Position numbers and translations under genes: made by a program. Of a stretch of DNA of 64,000 bases, positions 44,506 to 54,431 are shown in pieces. The notes under the pieces are model-generated. The model did not search any database and was not told where the DNA came from. It saw nothing but the letters and a program-made list of their open reading frames with translations. The first letter of the stretch is position 1; the number at the start of each line of letters is the position of its first letter. This stretch comes from Bacillota bacterium (GTDB lineage: Bacteria > Bacillota > TC1), in contig JAGXHY010000008.1 in NCBI GenBank assembly GCA_024635925.1, positions 1 to 64,000 of the forward strand, written 5' to 3'.

Positions 44506-44537
44506 AAAGAGTAGTAAATATTTACTACTCTTTTTTT
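44506..44537 (+). terminator. Terminator after the cyclodeaminase gene
   Basis: AAAGAGTAGTAAA and TTTACTACTCTTT form a 13-base perfect stem with a two-base loop and run into TTTT. Confidence 0.9.
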
Positions 44538-44562
44538 ATATTTATGTATTTAGAAATATATT

Positions 44563-44573
44563 TTTGGTATAAT
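44563..44573 (+). promoter_or_regulatory. Extended -10 promoter for xseA
   Basis: TTTG-G-TATAAT lies 28 bases before the xseA start. It carries the TG extension and a perfect -10 but no clear -35. Confidence 0.55.
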
Positions 44574-44601
44574 TGTAAGCATATGATTGAGGTGATATAG
44601 G

Positions 44602-45828
44602 ATGGTAGATACTTTAGAAAAAGAAATTAGAACTATTACTGTCAAAGAATTAAATGATTATGTTAAGAGTATTCTAGAAAATGATCAAATTATAAGCAAT
44701 ATTTGGATTAAAGGAGAAATTTCTAATTTAAAACATGCTATGTCTGGTCACTATTATTTTACTTTAAAAGATGATGAAGCTAGTATTTCTGTTGCCCTTT
44801 TTAAAACATATGCAAATAATCTTAAATCAAAACTAAAAGTAGGACAGGAAGTATTAATAAAAGGTAAAATTTCTATATATCAAAAGACCGGTAGTTACCA
44901 ACTATATGCCCAGTACATCGAGGAAATTGGAATGGGGAATATATTTCTGCAAATAGAACAACTAAAACAAAAACTACAAAAAGAGGGTCTATTTGATAGT
45001 AAATATAAAAAGGTATTGCCAGATAAAGTTGAAAGAATTGGTGTGGTAACTTCAAGTAAAGGTGCTGTCATTCATGACATTCAAAAAGTAGTTAATAAAA
45101 GAAACCCTTTTGTTGAAATAATTATTTATCCAGTAACTGTACAAGGAAATACAGCAGCTGAAGAAATAATAAAAGGAATTGAGATATTTAACAGATATAA
45201 AAAAATTGATATAATTATTGTTGGCCGAGGTGGAGGCAGTTTAGAAGATTTAATGGCCTTTAATAGTGAAAATGTTTTAAGAGCTATCTTTGCATCAAAA
45301 ATTCCAGTTATTTCTGCTGTTGGTCACCAAACTGATACTACATTATGTGATTATGTTGCTGATATAAGAGGGGCGACTCCATCTCATGCAGCAGAAATTG
45401 CAACTATTAGTTTATCAGATAATTTCATTTGGTTAAAAAATAGACTAAAAACAAATTATAAAAGAATCAGTAGATTAATTAATGAGTATTATATAAATCA
45501 AGACCTTATTATTGAGAAATTTAAAGTATTCTCAAGCAAAAAGGACTTATTAGAAAAAAAATTAGAAACAAGTTTTAAAAGTATCGAAAGTAATTATAAA
45601 AGACTAATAGAATTAAATAAAAAAAATCTTATGCATCAGGGTGAAAAACTTAATTTACTAAGTCCATTATCAATATTAACAAAAGGCTATTCCATAGTAT
45701 ATGATGATCAAAAAAAAATTATAACAGATTCAAACATGATAAATATTGGAGAATATATAGATATTAGGATGATTAAGGGTACAATTAAATGTTTGGTTGA
45801 AGGAAAGGAATACTTTGATGAAAAATAA
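44602..45828 (+). CDS. xseA: Exodeoxyribonuclease VII large subunit
   Basis: Catalytic subunit of exonuclease VII. The 408 residues have an N-terminal OB fold (ISNIWIKGEISNLKHAMSGHYYFTLKD), the nuclease region VVTSSKGAVIHDI, IIVGRGGGSLEDLMAFN and SAVGHQTDTTLCDYVADIRGATPSHAAE, and a C-terminal coiled coil. The small subunit gene overlaps by 11 bases. GAGGTGATAT lies ahead of the ATG. Confidence 0.96.
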   Translation: MVDTLEKEIRTITVKELNDYVKSILENDQIISNIWIKGEISNLKHAMSGHYYFTLKDDEASISVALFKTYANNLKSKLKVGQEVLIKGKISIYQKTGSYQLYAQYIEEIGMGNIFLQIEQLKQKLQKEGLFDSKYKKVLPDKVERIGVVTSSKGAVIHDIQKVVNKRNPFVEIIIYPVTVQGNTAAEEIIKGIEIFNRYKKIDIIIVGRGGGSLEDLMAFNSENVLRAIFASKIPVISAVGHQTDTTLCDYVADIRGATPSHAAEIATISLSDNFIWLKNRLKTNYKRISRLINEYYINQDLIIEKFKVFSSKKDLLEKKLETSFKSIESNYKRLIELNKKNLMHQGEKLNLLSPLSILTKGYSIVYDDQKKIITDSNMINIGEYIDIRMIKGTIKCLVEGKEYFDEK

Positions 45829-46039
45829 TAAAAAGTTTATTGAGTTAATGGCAGAATTAGAAAATATAGTAAGTGATTTAGAAAAAGATGACTTAGATAT
45901 TGAAGATGGCTTATTAAAGTTTGAACAAGGATTAAAACTTTTTAGACTATGCCAAGACAAATTAAATAATATTGAAGCCAAAACAAAAGTTTTAAAAGAA
46001 GAAAATGAAGAGTTCTTTTTAGATAATTTGGAGGAATGA
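45818..46039 (+). CDS. xseB: Exodeoxyribonuclease VII small subunit
   Basis: A 73-residue helical protein. FIELMAELENIVSDLEKDDL, then LEDGLLKFEQGLKL-like IEDGLLKFEQGLKL and a short acidic tail are the XseB pattern. ATG 45818 is preceded by AAGGAAAGG; a TTG at 45797 would add seven residues not seen in relatives. It binds the XseA coiled coil. Overlap with the next gene implies coupled translation. Confidence 0.93.
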   Translation: MKNNKKFIELMAELENIVSDLEKDDLDIEDGLLKFEQGLKLFRLCQDKLNNIEAKTKVLKEENEEFFLDNLEE

Positions 46040-46932
46040 TGTCATTAGAATTTTTAAAGGAATATGAAATAATAATTAATGAAAATATTAAATTTAATCT
46101 TGATAAGATTAGAAATTTAGATAAAAGCCAATCATCGATTATAGATGGTATGGAATATGCATTATTATCAGGTGGTAAAAGGATTAGACCTGCACTATGT
46201 ATTTTAGGATCTTTAATTGGTGGTTTAGAAAAATCAAAAGTCTTAAACTTTGCTTCAGGTATTGAATTTATACACACTTATTCTTTAGTTCATGATGATT
46301 TACCTGGTATGGATAATGATAGTCTAAGAAGAGGCAAACCTACTTGTCACCTTAAATATAGTGTGGGAGAGGCTATACTTATTGGAGACTCATTATTGAC
46401 ACATGGAATTTTATTATTACTAGATAGTATTGACGGTGTTAGATTGGAAAATCAAATAAAAGCTACAAGGTTAATGCTAGAAGCTATAGGATTATTAGGA
46501 ATGATAGGAGGTCAGTCAGCCGACTTAAAGCAAGAAAAATCTTGTGACTGTGGTTTAAAAGAATTAGAATATATACATAAGCATAAAACAGGCAAATTAT
46601 TAGAAGGTGCTCTTTTAAGTGGTGCTTTATTAGCTAATAGCAGTGAAAATATCCTTAATGATCTTTTAGGCTATGGTAAAAGTTTTGGATTAGCATTTCA
46701 AATCACTGATGATATTTTAGACCTAACATCAAGTGTTGAAGAATTAGGAAAACCAATTGGTAGTGATTTAAAAAATGAAAAACTAACTTATTTGAAAATA
46801 TTTGGAGCAAAGAAAGCAAAAGAAATGGCTTTTTTGGAAGTAAAAGAATGTAAAAATCATATTAGTAAGTATGGAGTTTACGGCAACTATTTAAGTGAAT
46901 TAGCTGATTATTTATTAGAAAGAAGAAAGTAG
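46039..46932 (+). CDS. ispA: Polyprenyl (farnesyl) diphosphate synthase
   Basis: Chain-elongating prenyltransferase supplying precursors for undecaprenyl phosphate and quinone-type isoprenoids. The 297-residue protein has the first aspartate-rich motif VHDDLPGMDND, GGKRIRPAL, the second motif FQITDDILD and a HKTGKLLEGAL motif. Start ATG 46039 has GGAGG four bases ahead; ATG 46036 is too close to it. dxs, which commonly follows, is missing; plsX comes next. Confidence 0.93.
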   Translation: MSLEFLKEYEIIINENIKFNLDKIRNLDKSQSSIIDGMEYALLSGGKRIRPALCILGSLIGGLEKSKVLNFASGIEFIHTYSLVHDDLPGMDNDSLRRGKPTCHLKYSVGEAILIGDSLLTHGILLLLDSIDGVRLENQIKATRLMLEAIGLLGMIGGQSADLKQEKSCDCGLKELEYIHKHKTGKLLEGALLSGALLANSSENILNDLLGYGKSFGLAFQITDDILDLTSSVEELGKPIGSDLKNEKLTYLKIFGAKKAKEMAFLEVKECKNHISKYGVYGNYLSELADYLLERRK

Positions 46933-46940
46933 GATTTATT

Positions 46941-47930
46941 ATGGTTAAAATTGCTTTTGATGTTATGGGTGGAGATTTAGGATATAAGGAGATGATCAAA
47001 GGTGCTATTATGGCCAATGATAAAGATATTGAAATAATACTTGTTGGTGATGAGAAACTTATTAAAAAAGAAATTGTTAAATATGATAAAGTTAAACATC
47101 TTTCCATAGTGCATGCTGGAGAAATAATAGGTATGGAAGAAGAACCAGCTACAGCTTATAAAGAAAAACGTGATGCTTCAATAACTGTAGCTACAAGATT
47201 AGTTAAAGATGGTTTTGCAGATGCAGTTATATCTGCAGGAAGTACTGGAGCGCAAATGACTGCTGGTATTTTTGTGCTTGGTAGAATTAAAAATATTAAA
47301 AGGCCAGCAATTGCTACCTACTATCCAACAGCTAATGGGATAAAGATTTTATTAGATGCAGGTGCAACACCTGATTGTGATAAAGAAAATATCCATCAAT
47401 TTGCTTTAATGGCTTCTATTTTTGGAGAAAGTTTTTTAAAGATGGTAAACCCATCAGTCGGCTTATTGAATATTGGGTCAGAAGATAAAAAAGGGAATAT
47501 GTTATATAAAGAATCATTTAAATTATTAAAAGCTGATAAAAACTTAAATTTTTATGGTAATGTTGAAGGTAGAGATGTACCAAAAGGCATTGTCGATATT
47601 GTTGTTTGTGATGGATTTGTGGGTAATATTGTTTTGAAACTTATGGAAGGCTTATCTTCAGTTTTACTTAATCAAATAAAAGAAAATATTAATAGTAAAT
47701 TAATATATAAATTGGGTGCCATATTATCTAAAGGAGCATATAGAGAAATAAAGTCACAATTAGATTATACAGAATACGGTGGAGCTCCACTATTAGGACT
47801 TAAAGGAGTATCTATGATTAGCCATGGAAGTTCTGATGCCAAAACTATGATGAATGCAATATATGCTAGTAAAAGAGCAGTTGAAAGTAAATTTAATGAA
47901 GAATTAAATAAGTATTTTGAAGGAGAATAA
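46941..47930 (+). CDS. plsX: Phosphate acyltransferase PlsX
   Basis: Makes acyl-phosphate from acyl-ACP for phospholipid synthesis. The 329 residues show IAFDVMGGDLGYKEMIKGA at the start, EEPATAYKEKRDASI, SAGSTGAQMTAG, NVEGRDVPKGIVDIVVCDGFVGNIVLK and YGGAPLLGLKGV. In many Firmicutes acpP, and often fabD, lie between plsX and rnc; here rnc follows after three bases. Confidence 0.96.
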   Translation: MVKIAFDVMGGDLGYKEMIKGAIMANDKDIEIILVGDEKLIKKEIVKYDKVKHLSIVHAGEIIGMEEEPATAYKEKRDASITVATRLVKDGFADAVISAGSTGAQMTAGIFVLGRIKNIKRPAIATYYPTANGIKILLDAGATPDCDKENIHQFALMASIFGESFLKMVNPSVGLLNIGSEDKKGNMLYKESFKLLKADKNLNFYGNVEGRDVPKGIVDIVVCDGFVGNIVLKLMEGLSSVLLNQIKENINSKLIYKLGAILSKGAYREIKSQLDYTEYGGAPLLGLKGVSMISHGSSDAKTMMNAIYASKRAVESKFNEELNKYFEGE

Positions 47931-47933
47931 GAA

Positions 47934-48632
47934 GTGTTAGAAACTACTGTAGAATGTCAAAATTCATTTTTAACTTATGGCATAGATATAAAAAATCCTA
48001 ATATTTTAGAAATGGCTTTAACTCATCCCACATATTCTTACGAACATGGATTAAAAGATAATAATCAAAGATTAGAATTTTTAGGTGACACAGTACTTTC
48101 ATTAATTATTGTTGAGTACCTTTATCATAAATATCCTCAAAGACAAGAAGGTGAGTTATCAAAGATTAAAAGTGTTGTTGTTTCAGGAGAAACGTTAGCT
48201 AAAGCCGCTAGAAAATTTAAACTGTATGATTATATATTAATAGGTAAAGGGGAAGAAAAAGTAGGGGGAAGATATAGGGATTCAGTTTTAGCAGATGCAT
48301 TTGAGGCAATACTTGCAGCTATCTATCTAGATTTAGGTTTTGAAAAAGTCAAAGAATTTATTTTTCAAATTTTAAATGAAATAATTGAAGAAATAGTTAC
48401 AAAAGGTGTTAAAGATTATAAAACAATTTTACAAGAACTATTACAAAAGGATTATAAAAAAAGTGTTGAATATAAAGTTTTAGCTGAAAAAGGACCTGAC
48501 CATAATAAAGTGTTTACAGTAGGTCTTTTATGGGAAGAACAAATCATTGCAATTGGTCTTGGAAAAAGTAAAAAAGAAGCCGAAAGACAAGGTGCTAAAA
48601 TAGCTATTGAATATTTTTTAAACAAAGAATAG
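47934..48632 (+). CDS. rnc: Ribonuclease III
   Basis: Double-strand-specific endoribonuclease in rRNA processing. From GTG with AAGGAG upstream the protein has 232 residues: the RNase III domain with NQRLEFLGDTVLSLI and DSVLADAFEAILAAIYLD (catalytic acidic residues), then a double-stranded RNA-binding domain (YKTILQELLQKDYKKSVEY and GKSKKEAERQGAKIAIEYF). smc follows nine bases later, the usual partner. Confidence 0.96.
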   Translation: MLETTVECQNSFLTYGIDIKNPNILEMALTHPTYSYEHGLKDNNQRLEFLGDTVLSLIIVEYLYHKYPQRQEGELSKIKSVVVSGETLAKAARKFKLYDYILIGKGEEKVGGRYRDSVLADAFEAILAAIYLDLGFEKVKEFIFQILNEIIEEIVTKGVKDYKTILQELLQKDYKKSVEYKVLAEKGPDHNKVFTVGLLWEEQIIAIGLGKSKKEAERQGAKIAIEYFLNKE

Positions 48633-48641
48633 GAGTGTACA

Positions 48642-51600
48642 GTGTTTTTAAAAAGTTTTGATATACATGGTTTTAAATCATTTAAAGATAGAACTAAATT
48701 AGACTTTAGTGATGGCATAACTACAATAGTTGGGCCTAATGGTAGTGGAAAAAGTAATATTGCTGATGCTTTTAGATGGGTTTTAGGTGAACAAAAAATT
48801 AAAGCACTAAGGGGTAATAAAGGTGAAGACGTTATATTTGGTGGTACAAAAGTACATAAAGCCCTTGGGGTTGCTTCAGTTTATATGAATATAGATAATC
48901 ATGATCATCTATTAAATATACCTTATGAAGAAGTTAAAATAGGTCGTAAAATATACAGATCAGGCGAAAGTGAATATTCAATTAATGGAAAAAACTGTAG
49001 ACTAAAAGATATACATGAACTCTTTAATGATACAGGTCTTGGAAAAGATTCATTTTCAATTATTGGACAAGGAGAAATAGAAAAGATACTAAATGCCAAG
49101 CCTGAAGACCGTAGAGGTATTATTGAAGAATTGGCTGGTATTGTCAAATACAGAAATAGAAAAGAAGAATCTTTGAGAAAAATAGATCATTCTGAAATTA
49201 ATTTAAGACGTATCTTAGATATAATAGAGGAACTTGAAAATAATTATGATCTACTAGAAGACTCAGCAAAAAAAGCTAAATATTATATTGAAATAAAAGA
49301 GCTAGCAGATAAACTTGAATTAAATTTAATTCTCAATGATATATATGATGGTGATTTAGAACTTGAAACATATACAGAAGAAGTAAATAGTTTAAAGGAC
49401 AATATAACTAAAGGCGAAACTGAGTTAAGACAAATGGAAGCAAGTTACGAAAAAAATAATATGAATTTGATGAGTATTGAAGAAAATTCAAAAAATAATA
49501 GAAATAAGCTTATGGAATTAAAAGATTCTGTAAATGCCTTAAATACAGAAATTATAACGGTTGATAATACTATTTCAAATAATAAAGATAAAATAGAAGG
49601 ATTAAATGAAGAAATAGCTGATATAGAAAACAAAAGTTTAAACCTTGAAATGATTTATAAGGATAAAATTGAGAGAAAAGCAAAATGGACAGAACTTAAA
49701 ATCGAAAAGAACAAGTTTATTAAAGAACTTGATATTAAAATGCAAAAAATTACTAAAGATAAAAACAGTTTATTAGAAATAGGAGAAGATATAAGATATG
49801 CTCTTATAGATATATTTCAGGATATAGCTGTTCTTCATAATGAGATAAAATCAGTAGTTGATGAAGAAAAAGCACTAGTGAATAAAGAACAGGATAGTAT
49901 TAACGAAAGAAATGCACTTGAGTTTTATAAAAAGGATTTAAATGAAAGTTTAAATCTAAAATCAAAAGATTTATTTAACTTTGAAAAGAATCAAGAAACG
50001 TTTATTAAAGAAAAAAATGAATTAGAAGAACAAAAAGAAAATTTTATATTAAAAAAAGAAACTTTAACTGAGGAAAGAATCCAATTAAGTGAGAAATACC
50101 AGCATATTAATTCTAGATACAAAGCCTTAAAAGAAATACAAAGAGATTATCAAGGCTATTATGCAGGTGTGAAAAGTGTTTTGCAAAAAAGAGATAATGG
50201 GTCTTTAAATGGTATTTGTGGTGTTGTAGGAGAACTGATAAAAGTTGATATAAAATTTGAAAAAGCCTTAGAAATTGCTTTAGGTGGTTCATTACAAGAT
50301 GTAATAGTAAATGATGTTAATTCAGCAAAAAATGCAATTGAATTATTAAAGAAAGAAGAAAAAGGACGAGCAACTTTCTTACCTCTAGATGTTGTTAAAC
50401 CTAGAAAATTACATCAAGAATATCTTAAACTATTAAATGAAGAAGGGGTCTATGACATAGGTAGTAAACTAGTAAAGATAGACGACAAGTATAAAGTTGC
50501 AATAGAAAATCTACTTGGTAATGTTGTAATAGTCGATAATATGAAAATTGGTATAAAAATTTCTAAATTATCTAATCAGTCATTGAAAATAGTTACACTT
50601 TCTGGAGATCAATTCAATCCTGGGGGAGCTATGTCAGGAGGACATAGTGGTAAATCAAACAGTGTTTTAAGTAGAAATAGACAAGTTGAAGAATTAAGTG
50701 AAGAAGTAAATGGATTAAAAAAGAAACTTGATGAAACAATCAACAAGATAGAAATAATTAACCATCAGTTATACCCTTTAGAAGGGAAAATTAATGCCAA
50801 AATTATTAAATTGAAAGAAATTAATGATAATAATATAAATTTAAAACATGATATCGATTTGCGAAAACAAGAGATCAGTAATATTAGTGAAAAAATTGAT
50901 TTAATGGAATATAATGTTGAAAATATTACTGATGAAATGGTAGGCTTAAATAAGGAAAAGATATTGCTTAATAAAAAGCTTGAAGAAAAAGAACTAGAAA
51001 AAGAGAGTAAAGAAAAGGTCAAAGCTGGAAGAGAACAGCAGGTTAAAGATTTAGATACTACAATAGAAGTGATTAATGATGAAATATTAGAAGAAAAACT
51101 TGCTCTTAATACATTAATAGAGAAAGAAAAAGCGTTTAACGAATCTTTAGAAGCTTATTATAATGAACAACAAGATATAAAGACATTAGTAAATAAAAAG
51201 TATGGAATACTTAATGACTGTCAAACATTAATTAATAATATGAAAATCCGAAAAGAAGAAGTGGTAAATTTAGCAGAATCAAGAGAAGAAGACTTTTTAG
51301 AATTGCAACAACTATTAAACCAAGAGGATTCCTCAAAAGATGAATTATTATCAGTAAATATGGCATTAGATAAAACAATTAAAGAAAATAATAAAAAATT
51401 AAAAATTATTGAAGAAAGTTTCCATCAATTAGAAATAAAAATTGCGAAAATTGAAACTGATAAAACTAATAAGATTACAATTCTTCAAGAAAAATTTCAA
51501 TTTTTACCATATGAAGTAATGGATAAAAGAGAAGTTATAGAAGATAAGAAATCTTATGTTCGTGATTTAAAAACGTATCAACAAAAAATAAATAATCTTG

Positions 51601-52214
51601 GAATTGTTAATATAGGTGCGATTGAAGAGTTTGATAGAGTATGTGAAAGACTAACATTTTTAAAAACCCAAGAACAAGATTTAAGAAAAACAATTGATAG
51701 TTTAATACATATTATTGAGGATATTGATAAAATAATGACAATAAGGTTTATTGAATCTTTTGATATGTTAAATACAACTTTCAGAGAAACATATTGTGCT
51801 TTATTTAATGGCGGAGAAGCCTATATTGAATTAACAGAAAAAAATGATATCCTCAATTCAGGAATAGAAATATTTTCTAAACCTCCAGGTAAGACTCCTA
51901 AAAACATGTCAATGCTTTCAGGAGGTGAAAGAGCATTAACTGCACTAGCATTGCTCTTTTCATTATTAAAAATTAAACCTAGTCCTTTATGTATTATTGA
52001 TGAAGCAGATGCATCTTTAGATGAGCGAAATGTAGCAAACTTTGCAAATTATTTAAAAAGTTATTCTAATAAAACCCAATTTGTAGTTATATCACATAGA
52101 CAGGGTACAATAGAAGAATCTGATAATCTTTATGGAGTTACAATGAATAAAAGTGGAATTTCAAAATTAATCTCTGTTAGTTTAGAAAAACAAAGGAGGG
52201 TGAAAAATGCTTGA
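48642..52214 (+). CDS. smc: Chromosome partition protein SMC
   Basis: Condensin ATPase that organises the chromosome. At 1190 residues it shows the Walker A GPNGSGKSN (near 33-41), two long coiled coils, a hinge (about 505-680) with GGAMSGG nearby, the signature LSGGERALTALALLFSLL and Walker B CIIDEADASLDERN. It starts at GTG six bases after AGGAG. The ftsY gene overlaps its end by eight bases. Confidence 0.97.
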   Translation: MFLKSFDIHGFKSFKDRTKLDFSDGITTIVGPNGSGKSNIADAFRWVLGEQKIKALRGNKGEDVIFGGTKVHKALGVASVYMNIDNHDHLLNIPYEEVKIGRKIYRSGESEYSINGKNCRLKDIHELFNDTGLGKDSFSIIGQGEIEKILNAKPEDRRGIIEELAGIVKYRNRKEESLRKIDHSEINLRRILDIIEELENNYDLLEDSAKKAKYYIEIKELADKLELNLILNDIYDGDLELETYTEEVNSLKDNITKGETELRQMEASYEKNNMNLMSIEENSKNNRNKLMELKDSVNALNTEIITVDNTISNNKDKIEGLNEEIADIENKSLNLEMIYKDKIERKAKWTELKIEKNKFIKELDIKMQKITKDKNSLLEIGEDIRYALIDIFQDIAVLHNEIKSVVDEEKALVNKEQDSINERNALEFYKKDLNESLNLKSKDLFNFEKNQETFIKEKNELEEQKENFILKKETLTEERIQLSEKYQHINSRYKALKEIQRDYQGYYAGVKSVLQKRDNGSLNGICGVVGELIKVDIKFEKALEIALGGSLQDVIVNDVNSAKNAIELLKKEEKGRATFLPLDVVKPRKLHQEYLKLLNEEGVYDIGSKLVKIDDKYKVAIENLLGNVVIVDNMKIGIKISKLSNQSLKIVTLSGDQFNPGGAMSGGHSGKSNSVLSRNRQVEELSEEVNGLKKKLDETINKIEIINHQLYPLEGKINAKIIKLKEINDNNINLKHDIDLRKQEISNISEKIDLMEYNVENITDEMVGLNKEKILLNKKLEEKELEKESKEKVKAGREQQVKDLDTTIEVINDEILEEKLALNTLIEKEKAFNESLEAYYNEQQDIKTLVNKKYGILNDCQTLINNMKIRKEEVVNLAESREEDFLELQQLLNQEDSSKDELLSVNMALDKTIKENNKKLKIIEESFHQLEIKIAKIETDKTNKITILQEKFQFLPYEVMDKREVIEDKKSYVRDLKTYQQKINNLGIVNIGAIEEFDRVCERLTFLKTQEQDLRKTIDSLIHIIEDIDKIMTIRFIESFDMLNTTFRETYCALFNGGEAYIELTEKNDILNSGIEIFSKPPGKTPKNMSMLSGGERALTALALLFSLLKIKPSPLCIIDEADASLDERNVANFANYLKSYSNKTQFVVISHRQGTIEESDNLYGVTMNKSGISKLISVSLEKQRRVKNA

Positions 52215-53121
52215 TAAATGGTTGAATGGATTAAAAAAAACTCAAGAAAATATTTTAGGAAGGTTAAATGCCTTAATAAAAATTGGACCTACGATTAGTG
52301 AGTTATTTTATGAAAATCTTGAAGAAATTCTAATAAGTTCTGATATTGGCGTAAAAACCTCTATGGAACTAGTAGCGACTCTAAAAGATGAAGTCAAAAA
52401 AGATAAAATTAAAGATACTCAAGAAGCAATTAATAAATTACGTGAATTAATACTTGGTATAGTAAAAGTTAACAATTCTGAACTAAATATTAGTCCGGAA
52501 GGTCTATCTGTGTATTTATTTATAGGCGTAAATGGTGTGGGTAAGACAACTACTGTAGCCAAAGTTGGTAATTTATTACAAAAAAGAGGCTTGAAAGTCA
52601 TGTTTTCTGCTGGTGATACTTTTAGAGCGGGAGCTATAAAACAATTAAAGATTTGGGGAGAAAGCTTAGATATACCTGTTATATCACAACAAGAAGGTAG
52701 TGATCCGGCAGCTGTAATTTTCGATAGTATTGAAGCAGCAAAAGCTAGAGGCATTGATGTATTACTTATTGATACCGCTGGCAGATTACATAATAAAAAA
52801 AATCTTATGGAAGAAATAAAAAAAATTAATAAAGTAATTGAACGTGAAGATGGAAGAAAACCAGAAGAAATATTTCTAGTCATAGATAGTGGAACTGGTC
52901 AAAATGCTCTTGCTTCTGCAGAAGAATTTATTAAAAATGTTCCTGATATTACTGGTTTAATTTTAACAAAACTTGATGGAACTGCAAAAGGTGGTATGGC
53001 AATACCTTTGATTAAAGATTTGGATATTCCAATAAAGTTTGTTTGTCTAGGTGAAAATGTTAAAGACATATCTGAATTTATTCCAGAAAAATTTATAGAA
53101 GGCATATTAGGAGAGGTATAA
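52207..53121 (+). CDS. ftsY: Signal recognition particle receptor FtsY
   Basis: SRP GTPase receptor at the membrane. The 304 residues consist of the N and G domains, with P-loop GVNGVGKTTT (near 107-116), DTFRAGA, DTAGRLHNKKNLMEE, TKLDGTAKGG and GLGEN-like CLGENVKDISEF. An acidic A domain is lacking, normal for Firmicutes. AAAGGAGGG precedes ATG. The ylxM-ffh genes that often follow are absent. Confidence 0.96.
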   Translation: MLDKWLNGLKKTQENILGRLNALIKIGPTISELFYENLEEILISSDIGVKTSMELVATLKDEVKKDKIKDTQEAINKLRELILGIVKVNNSELNISPEGLSVYLFIGVNGVGKTTTVAKVGNLLQKRGLKVMFSAGDTFRAGAIKQLKIWGESLDIPVISQQEGSDPAAVIFDSIEAAKARGIDVLLIDTAGRLHNKKNLMEEIKKINKVIEREDGRKPEEIFLVIDSGTGQNALASAEEFIKNVPDITGLILTKLDGTAKGGMAIPLIKDLDIPIKFVCLGENVKDISEFIPEKFIEGILGEV

Positions 53122-53126
53122 CATTA

Positions 53127-54431
53127 ATGGGTTATTTATTCAAAAACATTTCTATTATTACAATAGATTCAAACAAACCGGAAGTGATAATTGGAGACTT
53201 ATTAGTAGAAGGTTCAAAGATTTCTAAAATTGGAACAAAGATTCCTAAAAGTGCTCATAAAGTAATAGAAGGAAAAAATCTGCTTGTGATGCCTGGTTTT
53301 ATAAATACCCATGCACACGTATCAATGTCCTTATTACGTGGTTATGGTGATGATTTAGAGCTGTTTGAATGGCTTTCTAGCAGAATATGGCCTATAGAAT
53401 CCAAGTTAACTAAAAAAGATGTTTATATTGGAGCTAAGCTTGGCATAGCAGAGATGATTTTATCAGGGACGACTACTTTTCTAGATATGTATCAAGATAT
53501 GGAAATGGTTGGGAAAGCATGTCAAGAAATTGGTATAAGAGGCCATATAAGTAGAGGTACTATATATACTGGAAATGAAAAGTTAGATCACGCAGCACTA
53601 TTACAATTAGAAGAACTAATTGATCAATACCATAATTATGATGATGGCAGAATAAAAGTGCTAGCTGGTCCACATGCTATATACACTAATAATAAGGAAT
53701 TTTTAAAAGCTCAATTAGAAATAGCAAATAGAAGAAATATAGGAGTAAATATTCATGTTTCTGAAACAGAGAAAGAAAATGAAGATGCATTACTAACATT
53801 AGGGAAAACACCAATTTCTTATCTTGATGAAATTGGTCTATTAGATGCTCCTTATGTAGTAGCATCACATATGGTTTATTTAACTGAGGAAGACCAATTA
53901 ATTGTTAAAAATAAGAATATTGGGATTGCACATAATCCGAAAAGTAATCTTAAATTAGGATCAGGGATAGCTAACATACAAAAATACAGAAATAAAGGTA
54001 TAAATGTAGGGATAGGGACTGATGGTGCAGCTTCAAATAATAATCTTGATATGTTAAACGAACTCCAATATGCGTCATTGTTACAAAAAGGGTTAAATCG
54101 TGATGCAACAGCTTTAAGTGCTTTTGAAACACTAAAAATGGCTACAATTGGTGGAGCAAAAGTCTTAAATATAAATGATAGAGTAGGAATGTTAAAAGAA
54201 GGTTATGATGCGGATCTAATAATGTTTGATATGAATCAACCACACTTCTATCCAATAGAAAATAGCCATATTTCAAAAATTGTATATAGCGCTAAGTCCT
54301 CTGATATTGTTTTAACAATGGTTAAAGGAAAGATTTTAATGCGAAATAGAGATTTGACGACAATAGATTTAGAAAAAACATATAAGGAAGTTTCTAAAAT
54401 TATGGAAAGGGTATATAAAGAAAATGATTAA
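53127..54431 (+). CDS. mtaD: Methylthioadenosine/S-adenosylhomocysteine deaminase-like amidohydrolase
   Basis: Amidohydrolase of 434 residues in the MtaD/SsnA group. Metal and substrate motifs are NTHAHVSMSLLRGYGDDLEL, AGPHAIYTN, VNIHVSETEKE, VASHMVYLTEED and GIGTDGAASNNNLDMLNE. Deamination of methylthioadenosine or S-adenosylhomocysteine is the best-supported role, fitting methionine-cycle salvage; related deaminases cannot be excluded. It overlaps the ACT-domain gene by eight bases. Confidence 0.86.
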   Translation: MGYLFKNISIITIDSNKPEVIIGDLLVEGSKISKIGTKIPKSAHKVIEGKNLLVMPGFINTHAHVSMSLLRGYGDDLELFEWLSSRIWPIESKLTKKDVYIGAKLGIAEMILSGTTTFLDMYQDMEMVGKACQEIGIRGHISRGTIYTGNEKLDHAALLQLEELIDQYHNYDDGRIKVLAGPHAIYTNNKEFLKAQLEIANRRNIGVNIHVSETEKENEDALLTLGKTPISYLDEIGLLDAPYVVASHMVYLTEEDQLIVKNKNIGIAHNPKSNLKLGSGIANIQKYRNKGINVGIGTDGAASNNNLDMLNELQYASLLQKGLNRDATALSAFETLKMATIGGAKVLNINDRVGMLKEGYDADLIMFDMNQPHFYPIENSHISKIVYSAKSSDIVLTMVKGKILMRNRDLTTIDLEKTYKEVSKIMERVYKEND

